Notes: generated from the sequence alone by a model not told the origin. Shown: positions 12,246 through 26,503, counted from the stretch's first letter. The stretch is 64,000 bases of DNA from Metopolophium dirhodum (GCF_019925205.1 NC_083561.1:15747217-15811216), one strand, 5' to 3'. Made by a program: numbers and translations.

Positions 12246-15200
12246 CAGTCAGATATCCCCAAACGTCCGGATTCATGTGTTGTGTATATATACAACTATA
12301 AAGCATTAGCGTTTGGATGTCCAAAAACTGGCAGGTCCCGGTTGTGTTATAATAACGTCGTGCGATTTCCAGAACGAAAAATCCACCGTAGCCAAACTGT
12401 CTCAAACACGTAAATGTTAAGCGTACATTATAATATTATAAACCTACGGTCAATGCATGTCGATAGAACCGAAAATTTAAATTATATATCGCAACAGTAT
12501 GTAATATATTTATATATGTATATGTATAGGGGTATTAATATATGGGTACTTATATTAATAATAATAATAATGACTGCTGTTGGCAGCTATATCAAAAGTC
12601 GCATATTTTATTTAATGCAAATGAAAACGAGAATTTATTTAAATATCCGACGAAATTGAGATATAAAAACGAAAACCTAGTCGTTATTTCAAATAAAATA
12701 AACATTAAATTCGAATCCATAAGAATTACTTAAACGAGGTGTTTCTTGTGTTTCCACATAATCGATATTAATGGACAGAGGTCGAGCGCGTGTTTATGTG
12801 TATACGTATATATATTATATATATATATATATTATATAATATTATACCGTTCGCGCGCTGTACATTTTTTCCATAGTTATAATATTATTATATATTTATA
12901 TCCACAGCATTTCATTGCTTCCTAAGTTTTTAAATGTGTGCCACACTGCCACCTTTATTATATTATATACTCTAGGTGTACATTATAATATATACGTATT
13001 ATTATGTATATAGTTAAATCTATTATATCGCCTTAATCTGTTCTCGGCTACGTGTTTCTAACGTGTCCGTCGAAGTATAATATATAATAATAATACAAGA
13101 ACAAGTTTATGGTAGTTGAATACAAATTACTCGGACGCAACTTCTGCAGGTAGTCAAATAATATATGGAGATAGACGCTTCGATCGTCGTCGACATCCGA
13201 AATGTTTTCGTTTCGGAAATTTGTACGCGAGTGGGTTTGACCAATGTATGTTTATTTTTTCAACACGGAAATTTAATTATTTCGTTTGCGCCCATCGTCG
13301 TGTGGGCCGAGACATACAAAAGTCTGCAAACGATATAATACCGCGACGTGTACGAATAATATATAACATTATAACATGTTTATTTAATAATATATACTAT
13401 TCAATTTTAACGAGATGCCGATCGCTGGACTGCACGAAAAACATAATATGGAGTTTACTCACTGCCGTGTTTACAAATTTCCCACCACGAAGCCAATTGT
13501 GTGTAGATACCTATAGCTATCACAAACAAATGAATAGAAAGGGTATACCTTATTTTTCTATCCCTCAAAAATGTTCCACTCAAAGCGACTCCTATATGAC
13601 CTCTACCCCGCCGAATACACCGTCATGCTGGGCTTATCGTGAAAAATCTTCGCAGAATCATAACAATATATATATATATATATATATAATACATTGGATA
13701 GGTATCGTTATTCGTTAAACCCATTGGTTAGCCGACTATATGTCGATAGTGAATAATTATAAGCAGGTACGACTCGTGTAACGAATATAAGGTATTTAAG
13801 TTTGTATAAATTATAGATAGGTACATAATATTATTATTAGCTGCTCGTTACACCACACATTTTTAATATATTAGGTGTTATTGTTATTAAATTATGGCGT
13901 GCATCAGTGTATCAGTGTATGGGAATATAGCTTTCAGCGGAATACCTCCCGTTGTCCCGTCGGTCGGACGTACGTATAATAATATCGTGTCGGTTGCAAT
14001 CAATGTTCTGCAGTCGGGACTCTCTCCGAGGCTGCAGTATATTATACGCGTACGGTACCTACACACACTCTCAGCTGTAAACTGTCTGTTTTATATATAC
14101 GCACTATACTTTGACGTCGACTAGAAAGTCATTAGGCCGGTGATTTGTTGCCGTTTTAATGGCACGTGTCGATGGAATGCAAAATCGCCCAAGCCGCGAA
14201 CGAGATCACGTATGCGAACAAAAGCACCGTTGAATGAAGCCATTAGTTTAGTATATAACTCTATATATATGTGTGTGAGTATTACGTTTAGACACATCCA
14301 CCACTGCTGCAGTTAATCGTATAGGTATGTATATAATAATATATATGCGTGTGTACACTGAGGCACGCAAAGCGCTCGCTAAATCGTTTTCTGTGCATTG
14401 TGTTTCGACGGTATATTATTATAATGTATGAAAGGTAGGTATTGATGGTTACAAGTTACTACATGCACTTAAGCAACGATCCTTCGTTATCCAAATTTCA
14501 TTTTTTTTTTTGTTATGGTTGTCGTGGTTTTGTCTCGTTAAACGTCTTCATCTGTAAATGCTCATATTATAGATAGTAGGTAGAGGTAGGTGCTTATTAA
14601 AGACGTGTCACGTTTTCATAAGCTGAGGTACCGGTATTTAATTTTTTTTAATTTCTCAGAAAATACACAATCTGTAGGTAGATACTTAGTTATTAATTAT
14701 TTTTAAAATATAAGAGTAGACATGTGAAACAGGACATTTTTACATGACTTGAAAGATTTGAATAAAGAAGCCATCCAATATGTCAACACTTGATATTATT
14801 TTAAATATACATATACATAATTAATATAACGATCGATTTACAATGAAAGAATTCTTATGCATGTTAGAAATTTGAAACCCCGCTAAAATGAGTCAAGTTA
14901 TAATAAGTAGGTGTACACACAATATTATTAGTATATAGGCAAAATGTTATTCAAGATTAACTGTTAAAATTTAATATTAGTTTATTATGATGGAAATGGT
15001 AAAATATTAAACCAAAGATTATAAAGAAGACTTAATAAAATCAGATCACGTATCATTTTAAAAATATTAATGTAAAATATATCTAGACACCTATATATTA
15101 TAAGCTATAGTACTTTATTGAGAACGATGTATTCAAATTCCAAAGAAAACTTATATTACACGTCTAATTAGCCATTTTAACTGCCGTTGACTTTGGTGCG

Positions 15201-15910
15201 GAAATGTTATTATTATCGTCTAAAAATATCCAAATAGAGCGGCCCTCCGCTTACAATCACGTCGAGAGGGCAAACATAATGAAAACTTTGGTGATACGAG
15301 CCAATTGTCATCGTTTAATTTATCGGAATTGGATCGCGGCCAACGAGCAATTTCCTGTTGGGCGTATATCCCTTAAACGTATATTTCTGTACGGCTAGGC
15401 CCGGCTGAAAACTATTTCAGATGCGCACGGCGGCGGCGAGAGAGAGACAGATAAACGAACAGAGGGAGAGAAATAAAAGTAGATAAATAAATAAAACATT
15501 CGTGATTTGGACGTTGTCGTTAAAGAGGAGGTGCTCGCTCAGACTGCAGAGACGACACGAACGCGGGGCGTATAATAATGCGAGGAACGCAAGGCGAAAT
15601 CTTACTATATTATTTTGATCGCAATCGGACGCGTGAAAACTAAAATCATTACCGGACGACGGTGCAGTGTGCACTCAAACCATTGCCCGGCCATGTATAC
15701 GTAGTGTTTGAGGGGTGGGGTAGGGGAGACGAGTCTCAGTCGGTGGTCACATAGTGGCGGGTGGGGTGGAGAGTATACCTACGATATACAATTTATAAGT
15801 ATATATTATATATTATTATATATTTATATACACGCAGACCCGGTTAAAACAAAACAAAAGAACGTTAAAATAATACAATGAGCGGCACAATGGCCGTTTA
15901 AAACACTCAC
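12246..15910. other. Noncoding stretch between LINE and minus-strand exon
   Basis: Mostly AT-rich, with (AT)n tracts near 12815-12835 and 13665-13690. Less repetitive, GC-richer islands occur at about 13900-14250 and 15180-15760. They contain several short open frames on both strands but no convincing splice structure. The 15.4-15.8 kb part has GA-rich and GGTGGGG-type runs just 3' (in minus-strand sense) of the exon at 15911-16067. I see no following kinase exon on the minus strand. Confidence 0.5.
13116..13718 (+). CDS. Longest open frame in the window, unknown; probably not a gene
   Basis: A 200-codon stop-free frame bounded by TAG immediately upstream. It begins at TTG, and the first ATG is about 45 codons in. 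The conceptual product is basic, with scattered cysteines and no recognisable domain, membrane span or repeat until it enters an (AT)n tract that gives alternating Ile/Tyr at the end. In sequence this AT-rich a 200-codon opening is unlikely by chance but not impossible, because this patch is GC-richer. The lack of an ATG argues against a simple gene. It could be a long internal exon or a decayed transposon ORF. Confidence 0.15.
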   Translation: MNTNYSDATSAGSQIIYGDRRFDRRRHPKCFRFGNLYASGFDQCMFIFSTRKFNYFVCAHRRVGRDIQKSANDIIPRRVRIIYNIITCLFNNIYYSILTRCRSLDCTKNIIWSLLTAVFTNFPPRSQLCVDTYSYHKQMNRKGIPYFSIPQKCSTQSDSYMTSTPPNTPSCWAYREKSSQNHNNIYIYIYIIHWIGIVIR

Positions 15911-16067
15911 CGTTGTCAGTGCCGTCTAGAGGTTGTAGGGCCCATGTGCACAGGTCGCAAGTGGTCAGGCCGTCCGGATAAGGGGGCTCCAGGAACGGTG
16001 GACGGGGAGGCGGCGGGGGAAACTTCCACAGGTCCTCCTCGGTCCACCACTGATAATCGTCTTCTTC
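15911..16067 (-). CDS. Coding exon, putative receptor tyrosine kinase insert/helix E
   Basis: On the minus strand a T/G-rich tract ending in gtgtgtag precedes 157 bases that end at a consensus donor (CAACG followed by gtgagtg). The only fully open frame reads EEDDYQWWTEEDLWKF, then a run of prolines, then LEPPYPDGLTTCDLCTWALQ and PLDGTDN. The LTTxDLxxWAxQ segment matches the start of kinase helix E, as in FGFR, PDGFR and VEGFR relatives where it continues VARGMxY. The acidic, Pro-rich part would be the kinase insert. It starts in phase 0, which fits the end of the exon at 35128-35197. Oddly, PLDG replaces the usual V-A-R-G. That the segment is an exon is fairly sure; the kinase assignment is tentative. 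Confidence 0.65.
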
Positions 16068-17248
16068 CTACACACGCACAAAATACCAAAAAACAAAAGG
16101 TCAATTTATCATGATTTAAAAACAACGAAAAATTTAAGCGCGCGCGCTGCAGCAGCGTAGTCCCATTGTTTGTGTTTAACACGTTGCGGTTTCGTGTTTA
16201 TCGTTTCGTTTTATTTTTTTAGCCTACGCACTTATGCTAAGTCGGCGGATCCCGCGGACGTGCACAAACAGATATATTATAAATGTATGTAAGTAATATA
16301 TATAGGTATCAAGTGTATACACACTGCAGAACTCGGCGAGACCCCGGAGGGCACGTATAAATCGTCGAAATGACTATTTAGAAAACGAGCGACGCGTTTC
16401 TTATTAAATAATAGTATAATGCAAGCGGCGGCATTTAAATCGTCATTTCACCTTAGGTACAATACATACTATACAATACTAGCGCGAGTGCGAAACGCTG
16501 CACCTTCTGCACCTCTGCTGATGCGCATACCACACGCATTAATATAATATATAATATGAAAATGTATTATACATTTATAGTACACACCGCTGTAGGACGT
16601 TGTTCATAATAACTAAATACTAATAAGTCGATTTTCGTGAAACGACCCGATGGAAAATTCGACTTGTGTGCGCAATATCTATCAAACTGACGTATTCGAT
16701 ATATTATTATGTCCTTCAAACGCTGATTCACATACATCGTGCACCTGTAGGCTATAGGTATCTACCACCGATTGTGTTGTGTTCGAGGTCGAAATTTCCA
16801 AATATGTTATTTCCAATAACGTCATTATTCGCTTAGATTATACAAAAAATCGATAACTATATAATATACACGTTACAATCAAATTGATTGCACTAAACCG
16901 ATTATTATATATTTGTATATAGTACGTAATAACCTACGAAACTGACCGCTTACACAATGCGATTGAAGAGCCAAACTCGGGCATATAATAAAGACTATCC
17001 GATTACATATTTACGCGCAATGCCTTTTGCCGGGTCCTTTCAAATCGTATCACATAATAATATAATGTAAGTACGACTTAATACGATTTAGGGGCAGAGA
17101 GCGTTAAAATTAAAACAATATTAAAATAAAAATATGCGTTCCTTTCAGCAAGTACGAGACAATATATTATATTATATACGTATACCGTCTACAAACTTTA
17201 TATAAAAGCATATTATTTTAACGGGGGTATACTATCTTACTACATAAT

Positions 17249-17279
<31 letters not shown>

Positions 17280-19649
17280 CAGCTATAGCTACGCGTCTTA
17301 CGACGGATCTCATTAAAAACATTAGAGCAAACACCGAGACATTTTTAATCAATTTTGACGGTTTAGTTAATTTATTATTATTATATACACATATAGCCGG
17401 TATATATATATTATGTATGTGCATTAAAACGCATTATGTTTTAAACACATATAATTATACACTGTATATGTATATATATATATAGAATATATACCAGGCT
17501 GTGTATTATTTTTGCGTCTTTAATATCGCATTACTTAACAGCAGCGCTTCCACCGAGTATAATATATACCTATTACACAACACAATGAGCGTCGGGTTAA
17601 AATCCGACCTCATTTTAATACGATGCGGATGGATCGCGGGTGTGCGCGTATACACATTAATTCATTAATAGAAGCGGACGAAAAAACAAAATGGCGGTAA
17701 TCGTACGGACGCGAACAAACGATTCGATAAAACATTATTATATTATTATAACATTATTATTATGTACGAAGAGGTGCCCCGGGCCACAGCGACCGCGGCC
17801 ATTCGCACGTGTTCGCGCGAATTATCGGGTTAGGTGAGTAGGTATGCTTACATATTACACTTATACTCGTACGAATTATTAATCAGGATTTAAACGCACG
17901 TGACTGTAACCGTTTGCGGGATATACGATAATATATGTGTATATATATATATTATACCTATAGATAATTTATAAATATATATTCCTACCAATGCGCGGTT
18001 TTACAAACGAAGATTAAACGACCTATAGAGCGACGCCTTTTTATATATTGTCGTGTCATAAAACTTTCAATATAATATTATAATGTACGAACCAATAACA
18101 CCAATCACTGTCGGAACCTATATACTAATTTAGCAGTCATTATTGTGTTTGTTTTTACTCTTTATTATGAGCGTATTATGAAATTTTTTTTTAGTTTAGT
18201 CATCGAAAAAATAAGAACTGCACCGCAGACAAAGTTCTCTTCCGACGGTATCTCAGTTGCAGGTTCGAGCTAATTAGTTTTCGTATATTGATCGGACAAA
18301 TCATGTTTATTTAATTTTTGTTTTACGATAAAAAACCTTTAATATTACTTAATTAAAGTCCATAATAATGAGCGATCTCTCGCAACGATTTCGTTATTAA
18401 TTCTCTTCGCCGTATAAATAGTACCAGCTATATAATAGGTTAGGGATATATAGTGGGTAATATAATATAAATTACTTTTATATACAATTTCAGTATGGTA
18501 TACGCCGGCGTTATATATGATGATATATTGATATGACGAGTTGAGATGGGGGGGAGAAAAATGTACGATATCGAAATACGTATCGGATCGGTATAATAGT
18601 GTATAAGGATTATATGGTATTATTATTACATCGGCGGTGGGAAGAAATTATCCGGTAAAGATGGAGGATATATAGGTACACTGGCACAACATCAACAACG
18701 ACTACGACGGTAATAATAATAATATTATGATCGCCGCGAGTACCTATGTAGATAATAATGGCTGCGCGTTGTAATACATAGGTATAGAATACATTTTCGA
18801 GACCAGTTCGTTACATATAATATGTGTATATAGGTATAAGCACAAACGTCGTGCACGGATAATGCCTTTAATTGAGGGTAAGACACGATGAGGAGACCGT
18901 AAAAAAGAGAGCGCCGCGACCGCAGCCAGGGGAAAGGGCCAGCTGCTGCTGCAGTCGACGATGTAATGTAGGATAGCAGAGCTCGTAAAGTATACATAGA
19001 TGCATATATATACTTATATATAATACACCTTATATAATATTTACGTGTGTGTGTGCTCGCGAGCGCGCGGGAAACGCGACGTTGCGGTCCGTGTCACGCA
19101 AAGAAAATGCTTGTTTCGAGTGTGTATTATATAGGTTGGTACCCATTGTACACACATATAATATGTAAGCCGGTACCAATTCCTATAAATGCCGGTAGCG
19201 TTTTCTGCGGCGGCGGCTCTCGTAAAGACCCCGACAAATAATATAATATACACGATAATATTATATTATTTTATACTGTTCGGGGTTACGCTTCCGTAAA
19301 CACTTCTCGGCGGGTATCGACGTGCATCTCTATCGTATACATATTATTATTGTACGATTCGGTATTCACGGTGTATAATATATATATATTATATACTATG
19401 TAACTTGCAGTGTATGTAATATTTATACATTATTTTATTATATATTATATTGTGCGCGGCGGAGCGCGTACCGTGGGGTATAAACACTGCGCACCAAACA
19501 AGTAATTATGCCGCCGCCGCAGCCGCAGTTCCTCACAATTTATATTGTGTTTGTGTAATCAACCCGATAAAAACGGATTTTCGGTGCGCGCTTCGCGGTC
19601 TGATGGTTTTTTAATGTCTTCATCGTTCCTCAATCCCCCCTCCCCCCAG

Positions 19650-19693
19650 TCGGTGGAGCATGCGGACGACCGGAGGCGGCCTTTTGTTTGGAG
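19650..19693 (+). CDS. Possible short plus-strand exon
   Basis: A near-ideal acceptor (a long C/T tract ending in ccccccag) precedes 44 bases that end GGAG before gtataa. All three frames are open, so no product can be named. Without neighbouring exons it is only a splice-site pair in a CG-rich island that has a C-rich simple tract close by. Confidence 0.15.
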
Positions 19694-22056
19694 GTATAAT
19701 ATATATACTTACACGCGTAAAAAAAATAAATAAAAACATAATATATATACATACTATCTTAAGCCATCTTCACCCTCCCCCCCCCCCCCCAACGGTCATC
19801 GTTCGGGAGGAGTGTGCGTATATATACAATGTATATATATATATACATACACATACACACGCCCGCGCGCGCTATACACCGGAGGGGGGGGAAGATCATG
19901 CTCTTGCGCGGTTATATTAAACGAGAAAATTGGTGTTACAACGTTGAAAGGAACACGTAGGTATATAGCAATCTCAATAGACCGGCGGCGGGGCCATTCC
20001 ACCACGAATTGTTGCAGCTGCACTAGAGGAGAAGAAGAGAATAACACAGAGTATCGGTTCGGCCCCAAACCACCTCTACAATATTATATTATATTATTAT
20101 ATATATACACGCGTGTACGCCGAGATACGATATATTCTTCTCGTATACAGTCACGATTCGGCGCGCGGTAATGTCATCATTAACTCCGTCGGTCCAGTGG
20201 TTCCCCTCAATCCCCATCGCACCGCGATAATAATATTATATAGTCGTCTCCGTCATCGCATGATGCCATGTTACATGATGGCATAATAACATTTACCGAC
20301 AGACATCGTGTATTTATAATAATATAATACAGGTATATCGTATATTATTGTTGTATAATATTATTAATATGTGCGTATACCTCTCTATATTACGAACACG
20401 ATAATTTGGTGACTTATTCAAGTCACCGAACACAGTTCACACACGGACTGCACAGACGCGCGCACACCGGCGTATAACGGACCAATTAACCGTCGTCCAA
20501 CGTGTATAATAATATGTGAGCATGTATATATGTATATAAATGTTAAACGCATATAATATATACACTCGTCACGCCGCCGGAGTCATGGGATGAGAGATCC
20601 GCCAATTAAAGAAGGTTTTTTTTTCAAACAATAATAAATTAAACGAGAGATAATAAAACGCGATTGCGCGAGCCAACGACTATATCGTATATAATATATA
20701 CACGATACATAATATATGTATGTGTACATATAATACCCGAGGAGTAAAAACAACCTACGAGGCGTGTACGCGGTCGAGGAAATTTCGTGAGATATATACC
20801 TTTCGTGTTACTATTATTTCGTTCAATAAATCACTTGTAATAGAGCTCGCAATCGAAGCACATATACACACGCGTGCGTACATAAGGCGCAATCAGTGGG
20901 CACCAAAGCACAAATATAGTGATTTATTCGACCGGTCGTACCAGTGGTAGAAAAAAATGAAATTGTATATAGATGAAAAAAAAACAAAATACAAGCCGTG
21001 TAGGCAATATTTTTCTGTGAACATTATTATATATACGTGCACTGTCACGCGACCTTGTTTCGCGGTCCTAACCGATTCTCTCCCGTTCTTCAACAAACAA
21101 CGTAACGTACCTAAGTGTGTGTTAGTGTATATGAGCTCCGGACGGATTCAGAAGAAAAGAAGAAAAAACAAGTTCGATAATTTATATTGCTTGTAACCGG
21201 TGCACAGTGGGTTGGGAAAAAAAATGTTAAAAAATAAAATATTTTTTATCAATTTTTTTTATTATTATTATTATTATATTACTAACTGAAATGATTCCTA
21301 TATACGAGTATATTAGTAAAAATAATATATATAGGTACGTAGATACTATTATATTATATAGAGGTATCTTTAAATTAGATTTCGATAAATATTCAGCAGG
21401 TAAATTATCATACATGACAGATTTATCGTCAAACCTTTATCACTATTAGTTCGTATACTTGTAATGGTGCAGTATAAAATGTACCGAATTTAACGACTTT
21501 GAGCAAATTCAAATCTAACGACTCCATCAATAATTTAATACTAATAAAAAATAGCTTGTCTATCCAAATGTGGGTAGTTTAATGGATTTATTCGAACCCA
21601 GTTTGATAATTAGATCGGGGCTAGGTATAATAAAATACGAAACAATTCGCTTTGATGTAAAACGTATATATAGAGTAGGTACCTATACATAGTACATACA
21701 TTTATATACTTTATATCTATGTGTATGATATGTTATAACAAACAAGAAAAATGTGAATGGCCGAAAGCGCATCGGCAAAAAAAGTTATAAAACACAATCG
21801 TATAATAATTATTACTTTAATAACATACAATCGACCTGTTTAGTCAGAGGGCATATAATATGTGTATAATATATATATATTCTAATCGTATAATATGAAA
21901 CCGTTTTTATTATTTTTCACTTACCATAAATATGAGTGTCCATGTGTCGCGCGATAACAAAATATTATAGTTGCTTAAACCGGAAAACTTTTTCAAAATC
22001 GACACTACGAACAACAACATCGGCGACGGATTGGGATTTATATGTATATATAATAT

Positions 22057-22179
22057 ATGAGCAGTAAACCTAAGCAGAAAGGGCGGCCGGAGGAGGTGGC
22101 GCAGTTACGTCTTGTCTCGGCGATCGCCGATCGGCTACTGCAGAACGTATTGCAACTGACGCGAGGTGGAGTCGTGTAG
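22057..22179 (+). CDS. Small ORF, 40 residues, amphipathic helix
   Basis: An ATG-to-TAG frame with GC-rich codons in an otherwise AT-rich neighbourhood. The product starts MSSKPKQKGRPEEVAQLRLV and continues SAIADRLLQNVLQLTRGGVV. It has a basic N-terminus followed by a regular leucine/valine spacing that would form one amphipathic helix. No known family is recognised. The sequence immediately before the ATG is TATA-rich. A second, charged open frame without an upstream ATG follows at about 22264-22476 on the same strand and meets a donor-like GCG/gtgagc. This could be a genuine small protein, part of a nested transcript, or chance. Confidence 0.25.
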   Translation: MSSKPKQKGRPEEVAQLRLVSAIADRLLQNVLQLTRGGVV

Positions 22180-22600
22180 AGATAGGTATATATATAATAT
22201 AATATATTGTATACACTATACAATATAATATAAATATGTTGAACATGTGTATATGTTCATTGTGTGAGAGAGGAGCGATTGCCGTTTGCGGTCCACACTT
22301 CGGGGTGGTTAAGAAGTGAAACAAGACAAAAGGAACGCGTCTGCGGAGGACGTGGTCGTATTTTTTCTCTTCAACTCTATCGTCGTGGAATAAATCGGTT
22401 GACGGCATATAGGTACCCATACGAAAGCGTAAAAATAATGGCAGAAAACCGAGCTGCGGTGAGCGATTTCGGTCAATAAAACCGCGGTACATAGGTTGTT
22501 CGGACAATACGGCGAAGGCTTAATCCGATTTACGACGGGGTTGACCCGAGAGGGTGGGCTACCCCCGAAGAAAAAAAATCTCCGTCGTCGCTGTGCCGTA

Positions 22601-22627
22601 CAGCAGCAGCAGCAGCAGCAACAGCAG
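22601..22627. repeat. (CAG)n tract
   Basis: Eight CAG units with one CAA interruption (CAACAGCAG at the end). It reads as polyglutamine in one plus-strand frame, but no gene context supports translation. A reverse-oriented relative lies at 26517-26557. Confidence 0.9.
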
Positions 22628-25600
22628 CCGCACATTGTGCTCACCGGCGTGTATATAATATATATGTCCATAATATATAATATAATAATATGTGCATGTA
22701 CCCATCAAAGGACGCCCTGTCGTGACGATCGTCGGCGACAACCGTCCTCGTATTTATTATTTGTATATATATATATATATATATTATACACTATAATATA
22801 CGTATAGTGCGTGGCACACAATGAACCCCTCTCGACGATCACCACTGCAGACGGTCGACGACGACGACATATTATAGGTATTATATATATTACCAAAAGG
22901 AACACGGTGTATACACGCCTTGTCGTTAAACGTGTACACGCCAAGACCACGCGCGCACATCCTCTTCACGCGCGGCATTGTGCACCGTCGTCGTCGTAGC
23001 TATCACACGCACGCGGTATACGGCAGCGGCATAATATACACGTTATAATATATATATATATATACATTTATAATATAATATATGAGCGGCAGGAAACGTA
23101 TATATAGATATTAAGATATTGTAGTCCCGCGCGAAGGAACACGATAATAATAATATCCACCCCGTATATATTGTACATTATATACGACACACCCCACCAT
23201 GCACCCCCGACGATCCGGCGTAGATATTCACAGTTGCGTGATTTTTCATAATCGTTTCGCGAACGGTGTCGTTCGTAAACTATAATATATAGGTAGCCGC
23301 CATCGCGCTATAAAGGTGTGCGCCTTCGTATAGGTAGGTGTTATACGCGGCGCGGGTTATATACCTTCCATAATAATAATAATAATAATATAAATTACAT
23401 AGGTATACGGGTAGACGAAAAATAATTTCAAATTCGTCTGTATAACGCGTATAATTTAGGCGGTATACGCGTAATAATAATATTTTAATCCGTGCGGTTA
23501 GAATTTTTTTTATATTATTTAATTCTCTTATACCACCTCAGTGCAGTAATACGCGCGTCGTAAAATACAAGATAATATATCTTGTGGAAATTGACTGCGG
23601 CATGCCGAACAACTCAATTATAATAAACACACTCTCGCTCGGGAAAAAAAAAATGTATCCTTATATAATGGTTAACAACTTATTTTATTTTCTTCGCGTA
23701 TATCCAACACCTGCTGTTCACCCCCGTAGTTATAATATACGCAGTCGGCAGCAATCGTTATATTATGTTTCTCTTTTGATTCGGTGTCTGCTGCTGTCGC
23801 TGCAGTTATAATATATATATATATATATTGCCGACGCCGCCAACGATAATTTCAACTGAATCTCATAAGTCATAACTCATACAGTATTTAATCTGGTATG
23901 AGTAATAATTCAAATAAAAAATAATACGAAAACTTTGCTGCCAAAGTACCGTACCTATATATACCATGATGTATAATAAGCACGTGTACCCAAAAATCGG
24001 TGGGCCAAACCCCAAACGAAAGTGTTTGACTCCCTAGTCCTATTGGGGCGCCTGTATAGAGTAATAATTTTTTTTTTTTTTTTAATAATCCAATCAACGC
24101 CGCCGACGTCGTTTGACGGATCTATCGTGCCCACGTACCTATATATAGCTGTAGGTATACAGGATGTAAATTGTTACGGGTATCGTGTTTAGAAGCATTT
24201 AAAATGTTTTTCAAACATGGTTAACCCATGGATCAGCGCGGTTTAATTATACCTCGACGATAATAACGATGGCTAAACAAGACACGTTGCGTTTATTATA
24301 AGTTATAACAATGTAAATTATGACAACACCTGTCTCCCAGAATTCGCGGTAAACGTTGAAGACCGGGAATGCGGTATTACATTATTATTAACCCACACGC
24401 CGTAACTCATCTCCAAAAGTGTTACTACTTATTAACGTAGTAGGTACGAGGATATCATTATTATTATGGTCGTATTGGTTTCGACATAAATTCAGTTGGC
24501 TGTAAATAAAGCAATGACAACAAATTATTCGAAAAATTTGTTGAAAACCACCAAAATACTGGTTTGCTGCCCGTTAATAATAATCAATTGGTGTATATTA
24601 TTACCGCGGCACAAATATTATTATGAATTATAATGTACTCGCCGTTCGGTATAGAAGACATATTTTATTAGATTTGTTTTCCCCAGACGCTGTATGTAAT
24701 TTACGTTTTGGGCACAACTCCAAGCCGACCGAAATTCATTCATTATTTCAATTAAAATAAATCTATGAGAACGGACACGGGTCGAGGGTATAATATAAAT
24801 TAAAGGAAAATCTCAAAATCTATTTCGGCCGTCGTCGTTTTTCGACGCCTATAATAGTGACTACACAAAGTATACAGTACAATATATTATTATTATTATT
24901 ACTATTATACATAATATTCCTATGTAAGTTGTGTTATAATTAAATATTATATACTGTATAATATAGTCAGCGTCCGCCGTTATAGTCGTATTATAATGAT
25001 AGTATAACTGCGCCACGAGTACTCGTCTATATAGAGGTACCTATGGTGTGGCAAACGAAGATCGGAAAACGAGCTTTATCGCAAACACAATATGTTTTGG
25101 AATCTAAGTCGAGTAAAGGCGGGCCTATATTATCATAGAAGAGTGCGGTACGGCGGCCCGGGAGTGGGGTACATACATGAAATATATGTGTTAGGCGGAG
25201 ATCCAACGATAATTATTATTATTATATTTATGTATCACAACGCGCGGACAAAAGACAATTTGTGCGCAAGTAGATCGTGTGCAGTGCGTAACTCGGCCTC
25301 CGGACAAAATCGAGAAAGCCTGTTAACAACGGTGTCACGAGCTATGCGGCGGCGGATTATTTTAATCCCCTCGTTTTGGCCGCCCAGACGCGACACACGC
25401 TCGCATTCACATCTATCTCCTCTTTCTTTACATACAATACGTTTTCTTCTATTATAATACGATGCTCTGTCCGCGTGTCTCTCTCTCTCTCACACACACA
25501 CTCTCTTTCCCTCACCCCCTCTCAATGTCTCTCTGACCGCCCCTCTAGTTCTCTGGTCGACTCTTGGCAAACCACTCCGATCGTTTATGTCTATATATAA

Positions 25601-26503
25601 TATAATATAGACGTTTATTATATATATTATGTATATACTGTAGCAGCAGTATACACTTCGGCATGCGGTCTTCGACGCGGTTTAATTAGCGAATGCAAAT
25701 TTCCGGATTCCTCAGACGGCCCAGAAATAGAAGAGTGCAGCTGTATTAAACGCGTATATGCACATGTATATAAATTAAATTGTCGTCGTATATCGACGAC
25801 GACGACCGCGACGGGTGCCGCCGCCGGAGAGCGAACTCGACTAATTAACCGACGAAATCTCATCTCTCTCTCATTGTGTGCCCGAAAAGGACATCGCGAC
25901 AAAGCCCGTCGGCGACGGCGTCCGGCCGGTTTACGTACAATTTTTTTTCCTGTATAGATATAACAAACTGAAAAAAAAATACCTTTCGGTATCTCATAAT
26001 TGCAACGACGCCGTCGCATTCGAACGTTGCACCGTTTATTTTTTTTAATTCCTATTATTTTCGTCTGTTGCCTTCCACCTGTAGCACAAGTGCCTGACCG
26101 ACAGACAGCACCGGGCAGTATCTAATAATTAGATTGGCGTATATTACAAGTCGTTGGGTATATTATTCATTAAATGGTCATAATCTGTACGCACAATATG
26201 TCGTATATACTTATATAAATTAACTTATCGCACGCGACATCTTCGGTTCCGATTGGCGTGGACAATAATAGTATTGCTCATTCCCCTCGGCAGACAACGC
26301 CGTCTATGTACACACCGTATGTGGTAAATAATGTACAACAATAAGTGTTTCAATTAAAAACCACATCGCGTGTAACACACACCAACCGACACACTCCGTG
26401 CAGAACGATCGCCGATGATTTAAAGGTGCACAATGCACATATTATAACATAATATAGAACCTTCGCCGAGGTGTAATATATTATTTAACATTTACAATAT
26501 TTA

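Noticed and set aside
14121..14243. Minus-strand 40-residue ORF with IRDLVRGLGDF, loosely like kinase HRDL and DFG
   Set aside because: Spacing between the motifs is far too short for a kinase catalytic loop and activation segment, and no splice sites flank it. It probably resembles them by chance.
18258..18275. GGTTCGAGC, like a tRNA T-arm
   Set aside because: No matching stems or A/B box spacing upstream. No tRNA elsewhere either.
19812..20171. 119-codon plus-strand frame
   Set aside because: Built on alternating TATA/CACA simple repeats giving Tyr, Thr and Ile runs. No signals.
22309..22671. 120-codon minus-strand frame with Cys run
   Set aside because: The cysteine run is the reverse reading of the (CAG)n tract, and there are no other coding signs.
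25627..26019. 130-codon minus-strand frame rich in arginine
   Set aside because: It starts in CGACGACG-type triplets and has no ATG-based gene structure. Looks like a CG-rich patch read by chance.
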